Source: an uncultured Microbulbifer sp. | Lineage (GTDB): Bacteria; Pseudomonadota; Gammaproteobacteria; Pseudomonadales; Cellvibrionaceae | Length of the DNA stretch: 64,000 nt | Assembly: GCF_947504145.1 (NCBI RefSeq) | Contig: NZ_CANNGQ010000002.1 | Span: forward strand, 558,001-622,000 | Reading direction: 5' to 3' | Shown: positions 1-8,379 of the stretch, piece by piece | Numbering within the stretch: position 1 is the stretch's first letter | Layout: the number at the start of each line of letters is the position of its first letter | Position numbers and translations under genes: made by a program | The notes under the pieces: model-generated | Databases searched by the model: none | What the model saw: only the letters and a program-made list of their open reading frames with translations | Told to the model about the DNA's origin: nothing

Positions 1-1
1 A

Positions 2-967
2 GAATTCAACGCTGTCGACCCCAGCCCGGTGATCCGCCGGCCAGACTATTCCGCACTGCGCAAGGAATTGCCCGAGCTGGACTTCGCCTGCGATCAGCCC
101 CTTCCCGAGTCGGTAGCGTCTTACCGCAACTACTATCGCCTCAATTTCGGCGAAGCATTCGGTACCGGCATCGGCACCTTCAGGGCCACGGGCTTTGAGC
201 TTGTCGCCCAGTACTGGCAGGTTGCCCGGCCCAAGGGCACCCTGTTTATTTGTCACGGCTATTTCGATCACACCGGTATTTACGGCGCGGCCATCCGCTT
301 TGGGTTGGAGCGCGGTTTCAATGTGGTCGCAGTGGATTTTCCCGGCCATGGACTCTCCAGCGGCGAGCCGGTGGCCATCGATACGTTTCTGCAATATCGG
401 GAAGTGCTGGAAGCGCTGCTGCGGCGGGCGCGGGGCAAAGTGCCGGAGCCGTGGCATGGCCTGGGGCAGAGTACCGGCGGTGCTACTCTGTTGAGCTATC
501 TGCAGTTCAGCCTGTGGCAGCCCTTCGACAAGGTGATGCTGCTGGCACCACTGGTACGTCCGGCCAACTGGCATCTGCGTAAGTGGATGTTCTACCTCGG
601 GCGCTATCTGATGCCGCATCCCAGCCGCGGGTTCAATATCAACACCCACGATGCCGAGTTCGCGCGCCGCCAGGCACACCGGGATCCGCTGCAGTCTCCA
701 GTGATGTCGATCCGCTGGCTGGGGGCAATGGTGGACTGGCTCAAGGTATTTCCCAAAACCAGCCGTAATCCCAAGCCGATCCTGGTGATTCAGGGGACTG
801 ACGACAAAACCGTGGACTGGCGTTACAACATGCGCGCCATTCACGGTCGCTTCCCCAACAGCAAGCGCGTGATTATCCGCGGCGCCCGCCACCAGATGAT
901 CAATGAGACCCAGCCCTACCGGCAGCAGATTATTGCCGCCCTGGACGAGTGGCTGGAACAGCCCTGA
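2..967 (+). CDS. alpha/beta hydrolase (serine lipase/esterase-like), 5' end outside window
   Basis: An alpha/beta-hydrolase of the monoacylglycerol lipase / serine aminopeptidase type. Counting from the internal GTG at 29, the nucleophile motif G-Q-S-T-G-G lies at residues 146-151 with Ser148. A conserved D-F-P-G-H-G strand-turn precedes it at about residues 103-108. The acid is probably in the G-T-D-D segment and the base is the His of G-A-R-H-Q near the C-terminus. There is no signal peptide in the visible part, so it is probably cytoplasmic, and the substrate is unknown. The frame stays open from the GTG back to base 2, so the true start probably lies upstream of the window. It converges on rarD, and its stop codon lies inside a short tandem duplication. 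Confidence 0.8.
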   Translation, partial: EFNAVDPSPVIRRPDYSALRKELPELDFACDQPLPESVASYRNYYRLNFGEAFGTGIGTFRATGFELVAQYWQVARPKGTLFICHGYFDHTGIYGAAIRFGLERGFNVVAVDFPGHGLSSGEPVAIDTFLQYREVLEALLRRARGKVPEPWHGLGQSTGGATLLSYLQFSLWQPFDKVMLLAPLVRPANWHLRKWMFYLGRYLMPHPSRGFNINTHDAEFARRQAHRDPLQSPVMSIRWLGAMVDWLKVFPKTSRNPKPILVIQGTDDKTVDWRYNMRAIHGRFPNSKRVIIRGARHQMINETQPYRQQIIAALDEWLEQP

Positions 968-1008
968 GCGTCCCTTCTAGATGGTAGCCCTGAGCGTCCC
1001 TTCTAGAT
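961..1008. repeat. tandem duplication of 22 bp (period 26 bp) between convergent genes
   Basis: The 22-bp unit beginning GCCCTGAGCG occurs at 961-982 and again, identical, at 987-1008. Copy 1 contains the TGA stop of the upstream hydrolase and copy 2 contains the TAG stop of rarD on the other strand. The 26-bp period is not a multiple of three and changes neither reading frame. It looks like a slippage or short tandem duplication event. Confidence 0.9.
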
Positions 1009-1929
1009 AGCCTTGTTCCTCAGCACCCGCCGTTTGCGCCGCAGTATCAGCGCGTCCGCTGAATAAAAGCCCAGCGCTATCCACACAAAGATAAACGTCA
1101 CCAGTTTGGTTTTATCGAACGGCTCGTTGTACAGCACCACCGCGAGGAAAAACATCAATGTCGGCCCAAGGTATTGCAGGAATCCCAGGGTGGACAGGTT
1201 CAGCCGGCGCGCGGCGATATTGAACAGGAGCAGTGGTGTCAGTGTCACCGGGCCAGCCAGCATCAGCAGGCTATTCAGTTGCCACGAATTATTCAGCAGG
1301 TCGCTGGTGGGGCTGCTGGTCCAGAACAGGAAACCCACCGCCAGCGGCAGCAGGAACAGGGTTTCCACGGTGAGCCCGGTGAGGCTGTCCACCGGTGTCT
1401 GCTTGCGCACCAGTCCGTAGAACCCGAACGTGATCGCGACGCCCAGGGCTACCAGCGGCAGACGGCCAAACTGCCACAGCTCGTAGGTGATACCCACCGT
1501 CGCCAGCGCCACTGCAATCCACTGCAGCGGGCGCAAGCGTTCCCCGAGCACCACCACACCCAGCAATACGCTGAGCAGGGGGTTGATGTAGTAACCCAGG
1601 CTCGCATCCAGCAGGTGCCCATTGGTCACCGCCCAGATGAAGATCAGCCAGTTGGTACTGATCAGGGCAGTGGAGACAAGGAGTGCGAGCATAGTTTTGC
1701 GGGAGGCAAATATCGAGCGCAGCCCGCGCAACTTGCCTAGCAGTGCCAGTAAAATCAGCGCCAGTAACAGCGACCAGATACTGCGGTGGGCGAGAATCTC
1801 GGGGGCAGAAAGGTCGCTCAGTAGCTTGAAATAGAGCGGCGCAAATCCCCAGATGAGGTAGGCGCCGAGGCCGGCCAGCAAACCGGTGGCGGCGTCGGAA
1901 TTTTGGTTTTCTACAGCCTGGTTGTGCAC
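1003..1929 (-). CDS. rarD: RarD family EamA-type permease
   Basis: A 308-residue polytopic inner-membrane protein of the drug/metabolite transporter superfamily with about ten hydrophobic helices. The N-terminal helix L-A-G-L-G-A-Y-L-I-W-G and the following S-I-W-S-L-L segment are typical of RarD. Length agrees with the family (about 295-300 residues). RarD was named for a chloramphenicol-sensitivity phenotype, but its physiological substrate is not settled. It lies downstream of serA on the same strand, separated by a strong terminator, so it is likely transcribed on its own. Confidence 0.85.
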   Translation of the reverse strand: MHNQAVENQNSDAATGLLAGLGAYLIWGFAPLYFKLLSDLSAPEILAHRSIWSLLLALILLALLGKLRGLRSIFASRKTMLALLVSTALISTNWLIFIWAVTNGHLLDASLGYYINPLLSVLLGVVVLGERLRPLQWIAVALATVGITYELWQFGRLPLVALGVAITFGFYGLVRKQTPVDSLTGLTVETLFLLPLAVGFLFWTSSPTSDLLNNSWQLNSLLMLAGPVTLTPLLLFNIAARRLNLSTLGFLQYLGPTLMFFLAVVLYNEPFDKTKLVTFIFVWIALGFYSADALILRRKRRVLRNKAI

Positions 1930-1954
1930 GTGGGAAGCCGCTTAATCGCAAAGA

Positions 1955-1999
1955 CAGGAAAAAAGAAACCCGGACAGCGCATTAGGCTGGTCCGGGTTT
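1955..1999 (-). terminator. intrinsic terminator downstream of serA
   Basis: On the minus strand a perfect 10-bp stem (1966-1975 with 1990-1999, AAACCCGGAC type) encloses a 14-nt loop and is followed by CTTTTTTCC. It lies about 70 bp past the serA stop and just upstream of the rarD start. Confidence 0.85.
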
Positions 2000-2066
2000 C
2001 GAAAAGTGTAACAGACCTGGGCGAGGTCCGTCAGAAGCCGGCGCCGGGTACCCGGCGCGGTTGGAG

Positions 2067-3299
2067 TCAGAACAATACGCGACAGCGCAGAGTGCCGGGG
2101 ATATTTTTCAATTTTTCCAGCGCCAGATCGGAGTACTCGGCATCCACGTCGATCACCACATAACCCACGGTCTCGTTGGTCTGCAGGAACTGTGCGGAGA
2201 TGTTGATACCGTTGTCGGAGAACACCTGGTTGATGGCGCCGAGTACGCCGGGCACATTCTTGTGGATGTGCAGCAGGCGGTGCGCGCCGGCGTGGCTCGG
2301 CAGGGCCACCTCCGGGAAGTTCACCGAGCTGGTGGTGGTGCCGTTGTCGGAGTAGAGCGCCAGCTTGTCGGATACTTCAACACCGATATTTTCCTGGGCT
2401 TCCACCGTAGAACCGCCCACGTGCGGGGTCAGCAGGGCGTTGTCGAGGCCGCGCAGGGGGGAGACGAACTCGTCGTCATTGCCGCGAGGCTCTACCGGAA
2501 ATACATCGATGGCGGTGGCCGCCAGGTGGCCGCTCTTGAGGGCTTCCGCCAGCGGTTCGATTTCCACCACGGTACCGCGGGACGCGTTCAGCAGGATTGC
2601 GCCTTTCTTCATTTTGGCGATCTGCTCGGCACCGATCATCCACTTGGTGGACGGCAGTTCGGGGACGTGTAGGGATACCACGTCGGACTGCGCCAGCAGC
2701 TCGTCCAGGCTGTTCACCTGGGAAGCGTTGCCCAGGGGCAGCTTGGTGACCACGTCAAAGAAGATCACGCGCATACCGATGCCTTCGGCCAGCACGGAGG
2801 TCTGCGAGCCGATGGCGCCGTAGCCAATGATGCCCAGTGTCTTGCCGCGGGCTTCATAGGAGCCGACAGCAGACTTCTGCCAGCCGCCGCGGTGACAGAC
2901 CATGTTCTTCTCGGGAATGCCACGCAGCAGCATGATCGCCTCGGCAATCACCAGTTCGGCTACGCTTCGGGTATTGGAATAGGGCGCGTTGAATACCGCG
3001 ATGCCCAGGTCCGTAGCGGCCTGCAGGTCGACCTGGTTGGTGCCGATACAGAAACAGCCCACCGCGATCAGCTTGTTAGCATTCTCCAGTACCTTGCGGG
3101 TCAGCTGGGTGCGGGATCGGATCCCGACAAAATGCGCACTGGCAATCTTCTCGATCAGTTGGTCTTCTGGCAGGGCGGTCTTGATATATTCCACATTGGT
3201 GTAGCCGCGGGAAGACAGCAGGTCCACCGCGGACTGGTGAACGCCTTCTAATAGCAGAATACGGATTTTGTCTTTCTGAAGAGAAGTCTGAGGAGCCAT
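2067..3299 (-). CDS. serA: D-3-phosphoglycerate dehydrogenase
   Basis: Catalyses NAD-dependent oxidation of 3-phosphoglycerate, the first step of serine biosynthesis. The 410-residue length equals that of the E. coli enzyme. It has an N-terminal substrate-binding half, a Rossmann G-I-I-G-Y-G-A-I-G motif near residue 158, the catalytic H-V-G-G-S-T near residue 290, and a C-terminal ACT domain (about 335-410) that in the family binds serine for feedback inhibition. The start M-A-P-Q-T-S is followed by the expected K-D-K-I-R-I-L-L-L-E-G. It is transcribed divergently from the FAH-family gene across a 149-bp gap. Confidence 0.95.
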   Translation of the reverse strand: MAPQTSLQKDKIRILLLEGVHQSAVDLLSSRGYTNVEYIKTALPEDQLIEKIASAHFVGIRSRTQLTRKVLENANKLIAVGCFCIGTNQVDLQAATDLGIAVFNAPYSNTRSVAELVIAEAIMLLRGIPEKNMVCHRGGWQKSAVGSYEARGKTLGIIGYGAIGSQTSVLAEGIGMRVIFFDVVTKLPLGNASQVNSLDELLAQSDVVSLHVPELPSTKWMIGAEQIAKMKKGAILLNASRGTVVEIEPLAEALKSGHLAATAIDVFPVEPRGNDDEFVSPLRGLDNALLTPHVGGSTVEAQENIGVEVSDKLALYSDNGTTTSSVNFPEVALPSHAGAHRLLHIHKNVPGVLGAINQVFSDNGINISAQFLQTNETVGYVVIDVDAEYSDLALEKLKNIPGTLRCRVLF

Positions 3300-3448
3300 A
3301 GCGGGTCTCTTGGCCGGGCGCGATCAAGATGTATCGCGGCGGGTTAAAGAAAATCGGTTTGGAAATCGCCGGGGGCCCGGCGAGGGCGGCATCATAACAC
3401 AAGGGCTTTATAAAGCTTTATACGCAATATCTATCCTAGCTATCGAAT

Positions 3449-4117
3449 ATGGTTATGTATCAGCACACTTTTACCTGCAAAACTCCCGTCGACCTCCCTC
3501 TGGGCAAGATTGTATGCGTGGGGCGCAATTACGCGGCGCATGCGGCGGAGCTGAACAACCCGGTGCCCGATGAGCCGCTGTTGTTTATCAAGCCCGCTAC
3601 CGCGGCCGCGCCCATGTCCGAGCCGGTGCATATTCCCCGGGGGCGCGGCAGCTGCCACTTCGAAGGGGAACTGGCGCTGTTGATCGGCGAGCGATTGACG
3701 GATGCCAATGCCGCGGATGTACCCGGGGCCATTGCCGGGCTGGGGCTGGCACTGGACCTGACTCTGCGGGATTTGCAGTCAGACCTGAAAACACTGGGAC
3801 AGCCGTGGGAAAAGGCCAAGGGCTTCGACGGCGCCTGCCCGCTGTCGCCTTTTGTAAAACTGGACTGGCTGCCGGACTGGGACAACCTCACCTACACGCT
3901 CTGGCTGAACGGCGAGATTCGCCAGCGCGGCAAATCCAGTCATATGCTCACCCCGATTCTGGACCTGGTGGCCTATATCAGCAGCTATTTCACCCTGCTG
4001 CCGGGAGATGTGGTGTTGACTGGTACGCCAGCGGGTGTCGGTGAGCTGGCGGTCGGTGACCGGGTTGCGATGGGGTTGGAGGAGGACTGGTTACTGGTGG
4101 AGACTTCTGTCGCTTGA
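3449..4117 (+). CDS. fumarylacetoacetate hydrolase family protein (YcgM-like)
   Basis: A 222-residue single-domain FAH-fold protein, close in length to E. coli YcgM. The N-terminal G-K-I-V-C-V-G-R-N-Y-A-A-H signature and the metal-binding glutamates in C-H-F-E-G-E-L-A are present, and the G-D-V-V-L-T-G-T-P-A-G-V-G motif lies near the C-terminus. Members hydrolyse or decarboxylate acylpyruvates and oxaloacetate-type keto acids; exact substrate is inferred only by family. A second ATG six bases downstream (3455) could be the start. It is divergent from serA. Confidence 0.85.
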   Translation: MVMYQHTFTCKTPVDLPLGKIVCVGRNYAAHAAELNNPVPDEPLLFIKPATAAAPMSEPVHIPRGRGSCHFEGELALLIGERLTDANAADVPGAIAGLGLALDLTLRDLQSDLKTLGQPWEKAKGFDGACPLSPFVKLDWLPDWDNLTYTLWLNGEIRQRGKSSHMLTPILDLVAYISSYFTLLPGDVVLTGTPAGVGELAVGDRVAMGLEEDWLLVETSVA

Positions 4118-4229
4118 TGTTTGCTCATGTGCGCCAGAAGTGGAGTGCAGCACAAGGCAAACTAAGATTGTCCCATTCCAAAACCACCACTAAGATGCGC
4201 ATTTTTGTACTCATTCAGCGGGCAAAACG

Positions 4230-4754
4230 ATGACAGAGATCAACCAGAAGACCACTATCCGCATTCTCACCACCGGTGGCACCATCGAAAAGAGTTATTG
4301 CGAGTCCGAGGGCACCCTCAAGAACCGCGCGTCCATTATCCGCGAGGGTCTGATCAGCAGCCTGCGCCTGCCCTATACCCATCTGGAACTGGAGAGCATC
4401 CTCAACAAAGACTCCCTGGAGATGGACAACAGCGACCGCGACCAGATTTGCGCAGCCATCGCGCGCACCGCCGATCAAGGCGACCCCATTGTCATCCTGC
4501 ACGGCACCGATACCATGGCGGTCACTGCCGAATACTGCTTTGAAAAAATGGGCACACCCAAGGTGCCCGTGGTCTTTACTGGCGCCATGCGCCCGATGGG
4601 CTTCATCGATTCCGACGCACGCCAGAATGTAACCGAGGCTCTGCTCACTGCGCGGTTGGCGGAGCCCGGCTTCTATATTGCCTTCCACAATCGCGTGTTC
4701 CGCATTCCCGGTGCGCGCAAGAACCTGGAAACCGGCACCTTTGAGGCTACCTGA
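4230..4754 (+). CDS. short asparaginase/glutaminase-like protein (N-terminal domain only)
   Basis: 174 residues carrying both asparaginase signatures: T-T-G-G-T-I-E-K near residues 12-19 and H-G-T-D-T-M near residue 90, with the T-G-A-M-R-P strand near residue 113. These hold the two nucleophile threonines and the Asp/Lys neighbourhood of the N-terminal domain. The C-terminal domain of full L-asparaginases (about 330 residues in total) is missing and the frame ends naturally. Stand-alone short forms are known, so this need not be a truncated gene. Activity on Asn or Gln is not certain. No strong ribosome binding site was seen. Confidence 0.75.
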   Translation: MTEINQKTTIRILTTGGTIEKSYCESEGTLKNRASIIREGLISSLRLPYTHLELESILNKDSLEMDNSDRDQICAAIARTADQGDPIVILHGTDTMAVTAEYCFEKMGTPKVPVVFTGAMRPMGFIDSDARQNVTEALLTARLAEPGFYIAFHNRVFRIPGARKNLETGTFEAT

Positions 4755-4827
4755 AGACATCTCAAGCCGCCTGATTCGGGATGACGGATAAAAGCCATCC
4801 TTTGATTTGTGATCACATTTTAGGTAT

Positions 4828-4849
4828 AAACTGAATATTCCTTCAGTTT
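4828..4849. promoter_or_regulatory. perfect inverted repeat upstream of puuC, possible operator
   Basis: AAACTGAA at 4828-4835 and TTCAGTTT at 4842-4849 form an 8-bp perfect palindrome with a 6-nt spacer, ending 30 bp before the aldehyde dehydrogenase start. Position and symmetry fit a dimeric repressor site overlapping the promoter. No T-tract makes it a convincing terminator for the upstream gene. The regulator is not identified. Confidence 0.5.
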
Positions 4850-4879
4850 AATAGTTAATTCCCCAATACGAGGTGTGCC

Positions 4880-6397
4880 ATGACCGACCAGGCCAGCAAC
4901 AAGCCGACCCCGCAGACGCTTCAGGAGTGGCTCGCCATGGCCGATGCCCTCGCGATCGAGGGCCGGGCGTTTATTAACGGTGCGTACGTCGATGCCCTCT
5001 CCGGCAAAACCCGCCCCTCCACCAGCCCCGCCGATGGCCGCGAGCTGGCACAGGTGGCCAGCTGTGGCCCGGAGGATGCCGAGCGCGCGGTCAAGGTTGC
5101 GCGGGATACTTTCGAGTCCGGTGTCTGGTCCCATATGCCACCCATGGATCGCAAAAAAATCCTGGTGCGCTTCGCTGAACTGATCGAACAAAACCGCGAT
5201 GAGATCGCCCTGCTGGAAAGCCTCGATGCCGGCAAGCCCATTAGCGATACCATGAATGTGGACGTGCCCGGTGCCGTTACCACTATTCGCTGGACCGCCG
5301 AAGCCGTTGACAAAATTTACGATGAAATCGCCCCGACCGGCCCCACCGAAATCGGGCTGATTACCCGTATGCCCCTGGGGGTGGTGGCGGCCATCGTGCC
5401 GTGGAATTTTCCGTTGTCCACTACTGCGTGGAAGCTGGGTCCGGCGCTCGCTACCGGCAACAGCGTGATCCTGAAGCCCGCGTCCAATACGCCGCTGACT
5501 GCGATTAAACTTGCGGGCCTCGCCAAAGAGGCGGGCCTGCCGGATGGCGTACTGAACGTGTTGCCCGGCCCCGGCAGTACTCTGGGGAAAACTCTGGGGC
5601 TGCATATGGATATCGACGGTCTGACCTTCACCGGGTCTACCGAGGTGGGCAAAACCCTTACCGAGTACTCCGGTCAGTCCAACCTGAAACGCACCTTCCT
5701 CGAACTGGGCGGCAAGAGCCCGAACATCGTATTCGCCGACGCGGACCTGGATAAAGCCGCGGAAGCCGCCGCACTCGCGGTGTTTTACAACCAGGGCGAA
5801 ACCTGCACCGCCGGTACGCGCCTGCTGGTGGAAAAAGGCATCGCTGACACCTTTATCGAGAAGGTGAAAAAAGCCTCCGAGCGCTTCAAGCCCGGCCACC
5901 CGCAAGATCCGAATACCGTCATGGGTGCCCTGATCGACCAGAGCCAGTTCGACACCGTGGAGTTTTATGTGGCGAAAGGGTTGGAGCAGGGCGCACAGCT
6001 GGTCTGCGGCGGCAAGCCGGCGGATGCGGTGGAAGGCGGGCACTACTACGAGCCGACCATATTTAAAGGCGTAAGCGGCGATATGAAAATCGCCCGCGAA
6101 GAAATCTTCGGCCCGGTACTTTCGGTGATTGAATTCGAAACCGAAGAAGAAGCGCTCAACATCGCCAACGATTCCATTTACGGCCTTGCGTCCGGTGTGT
6201 GGACCAAAGACATCAGCCGTGCACACCGTATGGCCCGCGATATCCGCGCCGGCTCCGTGTGGATCAACAACTATTTTGGTGGCGACATCACCGTGCCTTT
6301 CGGCGGCTTCAAACAGTCTGGCAATGGCCGCGACAAGTCCCTGCATGCGCTGGATAAATACTGCGAGCTGAAATCCACCTGGATTGACATCAGCTGA
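4880..6397 (+). CDS. puuC: aldehyde dehydrogenase, PuuC-like (gamma-glutamyl-gamma-aminobutyraldehyde dehydrogenase)
   Basis: A 505-residue NAD(P)-dependent aldehyde dehydrogenase. The catalytic glutamate motif F-L-E-L-G-G-K-S-P-N and the nucleophile motif Q-G-E-T-C-T-A-G are intact. N-terminal E-G-R-A-F-I-N-G-A-Y and C-terminal L-K-S-T-W-I-D-I resemble E. coli PuuC (495 residues), which oxidises the gamma-glutamylated aldehyde in putrescine catabolism and also acts on other aldehydes. No other puu genes are adjacent, so the physiological substrate is inferred. It is monocistronic, with a palindrome upstream and an intrinsic terminator downstream. Confidence 0.85.
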   Translation: MTDQASNKPTPQTLQEWLAMADALAIEGRAFINGAYVDALSGKTRPSTSPADGRELAQVASCGPEDAERAVKVARDTFESGVWSHMPPMDRKKILVRFAELIEQNRDEIALLESLDAGKPISDTMNVDVPGAVTTIRWTAEAVDKIYDEIAPTGPTEIGLITRMPLGVVAAIVPWNFPLSTTAWKLGPALATGNSVILKPASNTPLTAIKLAGLAKEAGLPDGVLNVLPGPGSTLGKTLGLHMDIDGLTFTGSTEVGKTLTEYSGQSNLKRTFLELGGKSPNIVFADADLDKAAEAAALAVFYNQGETCTAGTRLLVEKGIADTFIEKVKKASERFKPGHPQDPNTVMGALIDQSQFDTVEFYVAKGLEQGAQLVCGGKPADAVEGGHYYEPTIFKGVSGDMKIAREEIFGPVLSVIEFETEEEALNIANDSIYGLASGVWTKDISRAHRMARDIRAGSVWINNYFGGDITVPFGGFKQSGNGRDKSLHALDKYCELKSTWIDIS

Positions 6398-6434
6398 CCA
6401 GAGAGTTTCGCGAAGGCGTAAATCTGACTCCACT

Positions 6435-6460
6435 GGGCCGCAATCGCGGCCCATTTTTTA
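6435..6460 (+). terminator. intrinsic terminator of puuC
   Basis: A GGGCCGC (6435-6441) / GCGGCCC (6446-6452) stem with a 4-nt loop is followed by ATTTTTTA, 38 bp after the stop codon. Confidence 0.85.
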
Positions 6461-6590
6461 TCGCGTTCAGCGTGCAGTCATCCGCGGCAATGAATAATGA
6501 AAGTGTGATGTGCAGCGGATGCGGAAACCGGGAACCGGTTTACCATGGCGCTATTCCATTGACCATTGATTTTGAATGCTAGGGAACCAG

Positions 6591-6902
6591 ATGATGAAAC
6601 GCCTGACCACTGCCCTGGTTGCAGTCGCTCTTGTCGCGCCGGTAGCCACCGCCTATGCCAAACCCGACAAACACGGCGACCTGCCTCCCGGCTTACAGAA
6701 AAAAGTCGAGCGCGGTGGCGAGCTACCCCCGGGCTGGAAGAAAAAACTCCAGCCGGGTTATATCCTTGAGGACGATATCTACCACCACGCCGTCGTCGTG
6801 CAGCCAGTGGATCGCCACGGGCTCGTTACTGTGCGCATTGAGGGCGAGCTGGTGCGGTTGATCCACGCTACCCACGAAATAGTGGATATTCTGTCCTACT
6901 GA
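6591..6902 (+). CDS. RcnB/CigR-like periplasmic protein
   Basis: A 103-residue secreted protein. It has a signal peptide (M-M-K-R-L-T-T-A-L-V-A-V-A-L-V-A-P ending A-Y-A), then a charged segment with the repeated L-P-P-G-[LW]-x-K-K pattern and a C-terminal beta-rich part. This is the layout of RcnB/CigR-type proteins, named for roles in Ni/Co homeostasis and virulence regulation respectively. The ATG at 6591 was chosen over 6576 because AGGGA lies 5-10 bp upstream and the signal peptide begins there. It is monocistronic, with a terminator on each side. Confidence 0.65.
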   Translation: MMKRLTTALVAVALVAPVATAYAKPDKHGDLPPGLQKKVERGGELPPGWKKKLQPGYILEDDIYHHAVVVQPVDRHGLVTVRIEGELVRLIHATHEIVDILSY

Positions 6903-6933
6903 ATTCCGGCGATAATCTAAAGCTGAACTTTGT

Positions 6934-6961
6934 GGGCCGCACTTGCGGCCCTTTCTCGTTT
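6934..6961 (+). terminator. intrinsic terminator of the RcnB/CigR-like gene
   Basis: GGGCCGC (6934-6940) pairs with GCGGCCC (6945-6951) and is followed by TTTCTCGTTT. The stem sequence is nearly the same as in the puuC terminator 500 bp upstream. Confidence 0.8.
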
Positions 6962-7074
6962 ATCCGTGGACGTTCCCTCTCCTGGTATGGCGCTGGGCAT
7001 TGTTAACCGGCTACGTTATACCTGTGTGTAGACCTTTATGCGGAATCTGGCCCTCGCGTCAGGGGAGACAATGA

Positions 7075-7464
7075 ATGGGCGAATACCACCACGGTTTTTC
7101 CGTAAGCATCGAGCGCACCGGCAACGAGCGTGTGTTACTGAGTATGCACGCACGGGGCAAGCTGGAGCACGCGGACTACGAAACCCTCGTGCCCATGCTG
7201 GAGTCCGCGATTGCCGGTATGGAGCACCCGACAATTGATGTGATGATGGACATGCGCGAGCTGCAGGGCTGGGAGATTCGCGCGGCGTGGGATGATCTGA
7301 AGCTCGGGGTAAAACACGGTCGTCAGTTCCACAAAGTGGCCATGGTGGGGAACAAGTCTTGGCAGGAGACCGCGGCCAAGATCGGCAGCTGGTTTATAGG
7401 CGGCGAAGCCCGTTTTTTCGAAGACAAGGCGCCTGCCTTGGCGTGGTTGCAGGAAACCTCGTAA
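7075..7464 (+). CDS. SpoIIAA-like STAS/SEC14-type domain protein
   Basis: A 129-residue soluble protein matching the SpoIIAA-like family (PF11964): an N-terminal beta strand pair, A-R-G-K-L-E-H-A-D-Y-E, a central D-V-M-M-D-M-R-E-L strand, and a C-terminal F-F-E-D-K-A-P-A-L-A-W-L helix. Family members are implicated in lipid or protein-partner binding, with no defined reaction. The ATG at 7075 is supported by AGGGGAG at 7061-7067; an earlier out-of-frame ATG at 7071 is not used. Confidence 0.8.
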   Translation: MGEYHHGFSVSIERTGNERVLLSMHARGKLEHADYETLVPMLESAIAGMEHPTIDVMMDMRELQGWEIRAAWDDLKLGVKHGRQFHKVAMVGNKSWQETAAKIGSWFIGGEARFFEDKAPALAWLQETS

Positions 7465-7563
7465 ACTCCCCCTCTATTGACGCTAATGCGGTTATCTTCC
7501 TAGCGCAGCACCTTCACGGGTGCTGTGTGATTCCTATGACAATAAATTGACAGGAACTGTTGC

Positions 7564-8307
7564 ATGTTCGAATGGATTGCGAGCCCGGAGGCGTGGATCG
7601 CCCTGGCCACACTGGCTGCCCTGGAAATCGTTCTGGGGATCGACAATATTATCTTTATTTCCATCCTCGTCGCCCGGCTGCCGGAAAAACAGCGGGAGTC
7701 CGCACGTTTTATCGGCCTGGCGCTGGCGATGATTACCCGCCTGGGGCTGCTGTTTTCCATCGCCTGGATCATGGGCCTCACGGAACCCTGGTTTACCGTG
7801 TTCGGCGAAGAGATTTCCGGCCGGGATGTGATCTTGATCGGTGGTGGCCTGTTCCTGCTGTTCAAGGCGACCCATGAAATTCACAACAGCCTGGAGGGTG
7901 TTGATGGCGAGACCACCAGCACGGCGACGGCTACTTACGGCATGGTGCTGGCGCAGATCGCGGTTCTGGACATCGTCTTCTCACTGGATTCGGTGATTAC
8001 CGCGGTGGGGCTGGTGGATCATATTTCCATTATGGCCATTGCGATCATTCTTGCCGTTGCCGTCATGTTGTTGGCCGCAAAGCCCATTGGCGATTTTGTC
8101 GATCGTCATCCCACCATCAAGATGCTGGCGCTGTCGTTCCTGATCCTGGTCGGGGTGACGCTGATTATCGAAGGCTTCGACGTGCATGTACCCAAAGGTT
8201 ATATCTACTTCGCCATGGCATTCTCGATGGCAGTGGAGATGCTGAATATCCGAATGCGCGGTAAGAAAGCGAAAGCGGTTAAGTTGCACAAGCCTATTCG
8301 CGAATAG
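7564..8307 (+). CDS. TerC family integral membrane protein (YgdQ/YoaE type)
   Basis: A 247-residue protein with about seven hydrophobic helices. The paired acidic signatures L-E-I-V-L-G-I-D-N and L-D-I-V-F-S-L-D-S in helices 1 and 4 are characteristic of TerC proteins. Family members are linked to tellurite resistance and, more recently, to metal ion (notably Mn) export; which applies here is not known. It is followed by a strong bidirectional terminator. I looked in the 99-bp leader for a manganese riboswitch and did not find convincing conserved elements. Confidence 0.85.
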   Translation: MFEWIASPEAWIALATLAALEIVLGIDNIIFISILVARLPEKQRESARFIGLALAMITRLGLLFSIAWIMGLTEPWFTVFGEEISGRDVILIGGGLFLLFKATHEIHNSLEGVDGETTSTATATYGMVLAQIAVLDIVFSLDSVITAVGLVDHISIMAIAIILAVAVMLLAAKPIGDFVDRHPTIKMLALSFLILVGVTLIIEGFDVHVPKGYIYFAMAFSMAVEMLNIRMRGKKAKAVKLHKPIRE

Positions 8308-8332
8308 TAAGTGAATCGCTTAAATTGAGCAC

Positions 8333-8365
8333 AAAAAAAGGGGCGATTTAATCGCCCCTTTTTTT
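8333..8365. terminator. bidirectional intrinsic terminator between terC-like and serine hydrolase genes
   Basis: The arms AAAAAAAGGGGCGAT (8333-8347) and ATCGCCCCTTTTTTT (8351-8365) are perfectly complementary with a 3-nt loop. The flanking A and T runs give a U-tract in either direction, serving the convergent genes. Confidence 0.9.
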
Positions 8366-8379
8366 GTTGCCTGAAAGCT

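Noticed and set aside
4820..6454. A 544-codon open frame on the minus strand opposite puuC
   Set aside because: Shadow of the aldehyde dehydrogenase; composition is typical of antisense GC-rich sequence and no motif is present.
7465..7563. Manganese riboswitch (yybP-ykoY) upstream of the TerC-family gene
   Set aside because: Only a small hairpin (AGCACC/GGTGCT) was seen; the conserved loop sequences of that riboswitch were not found.
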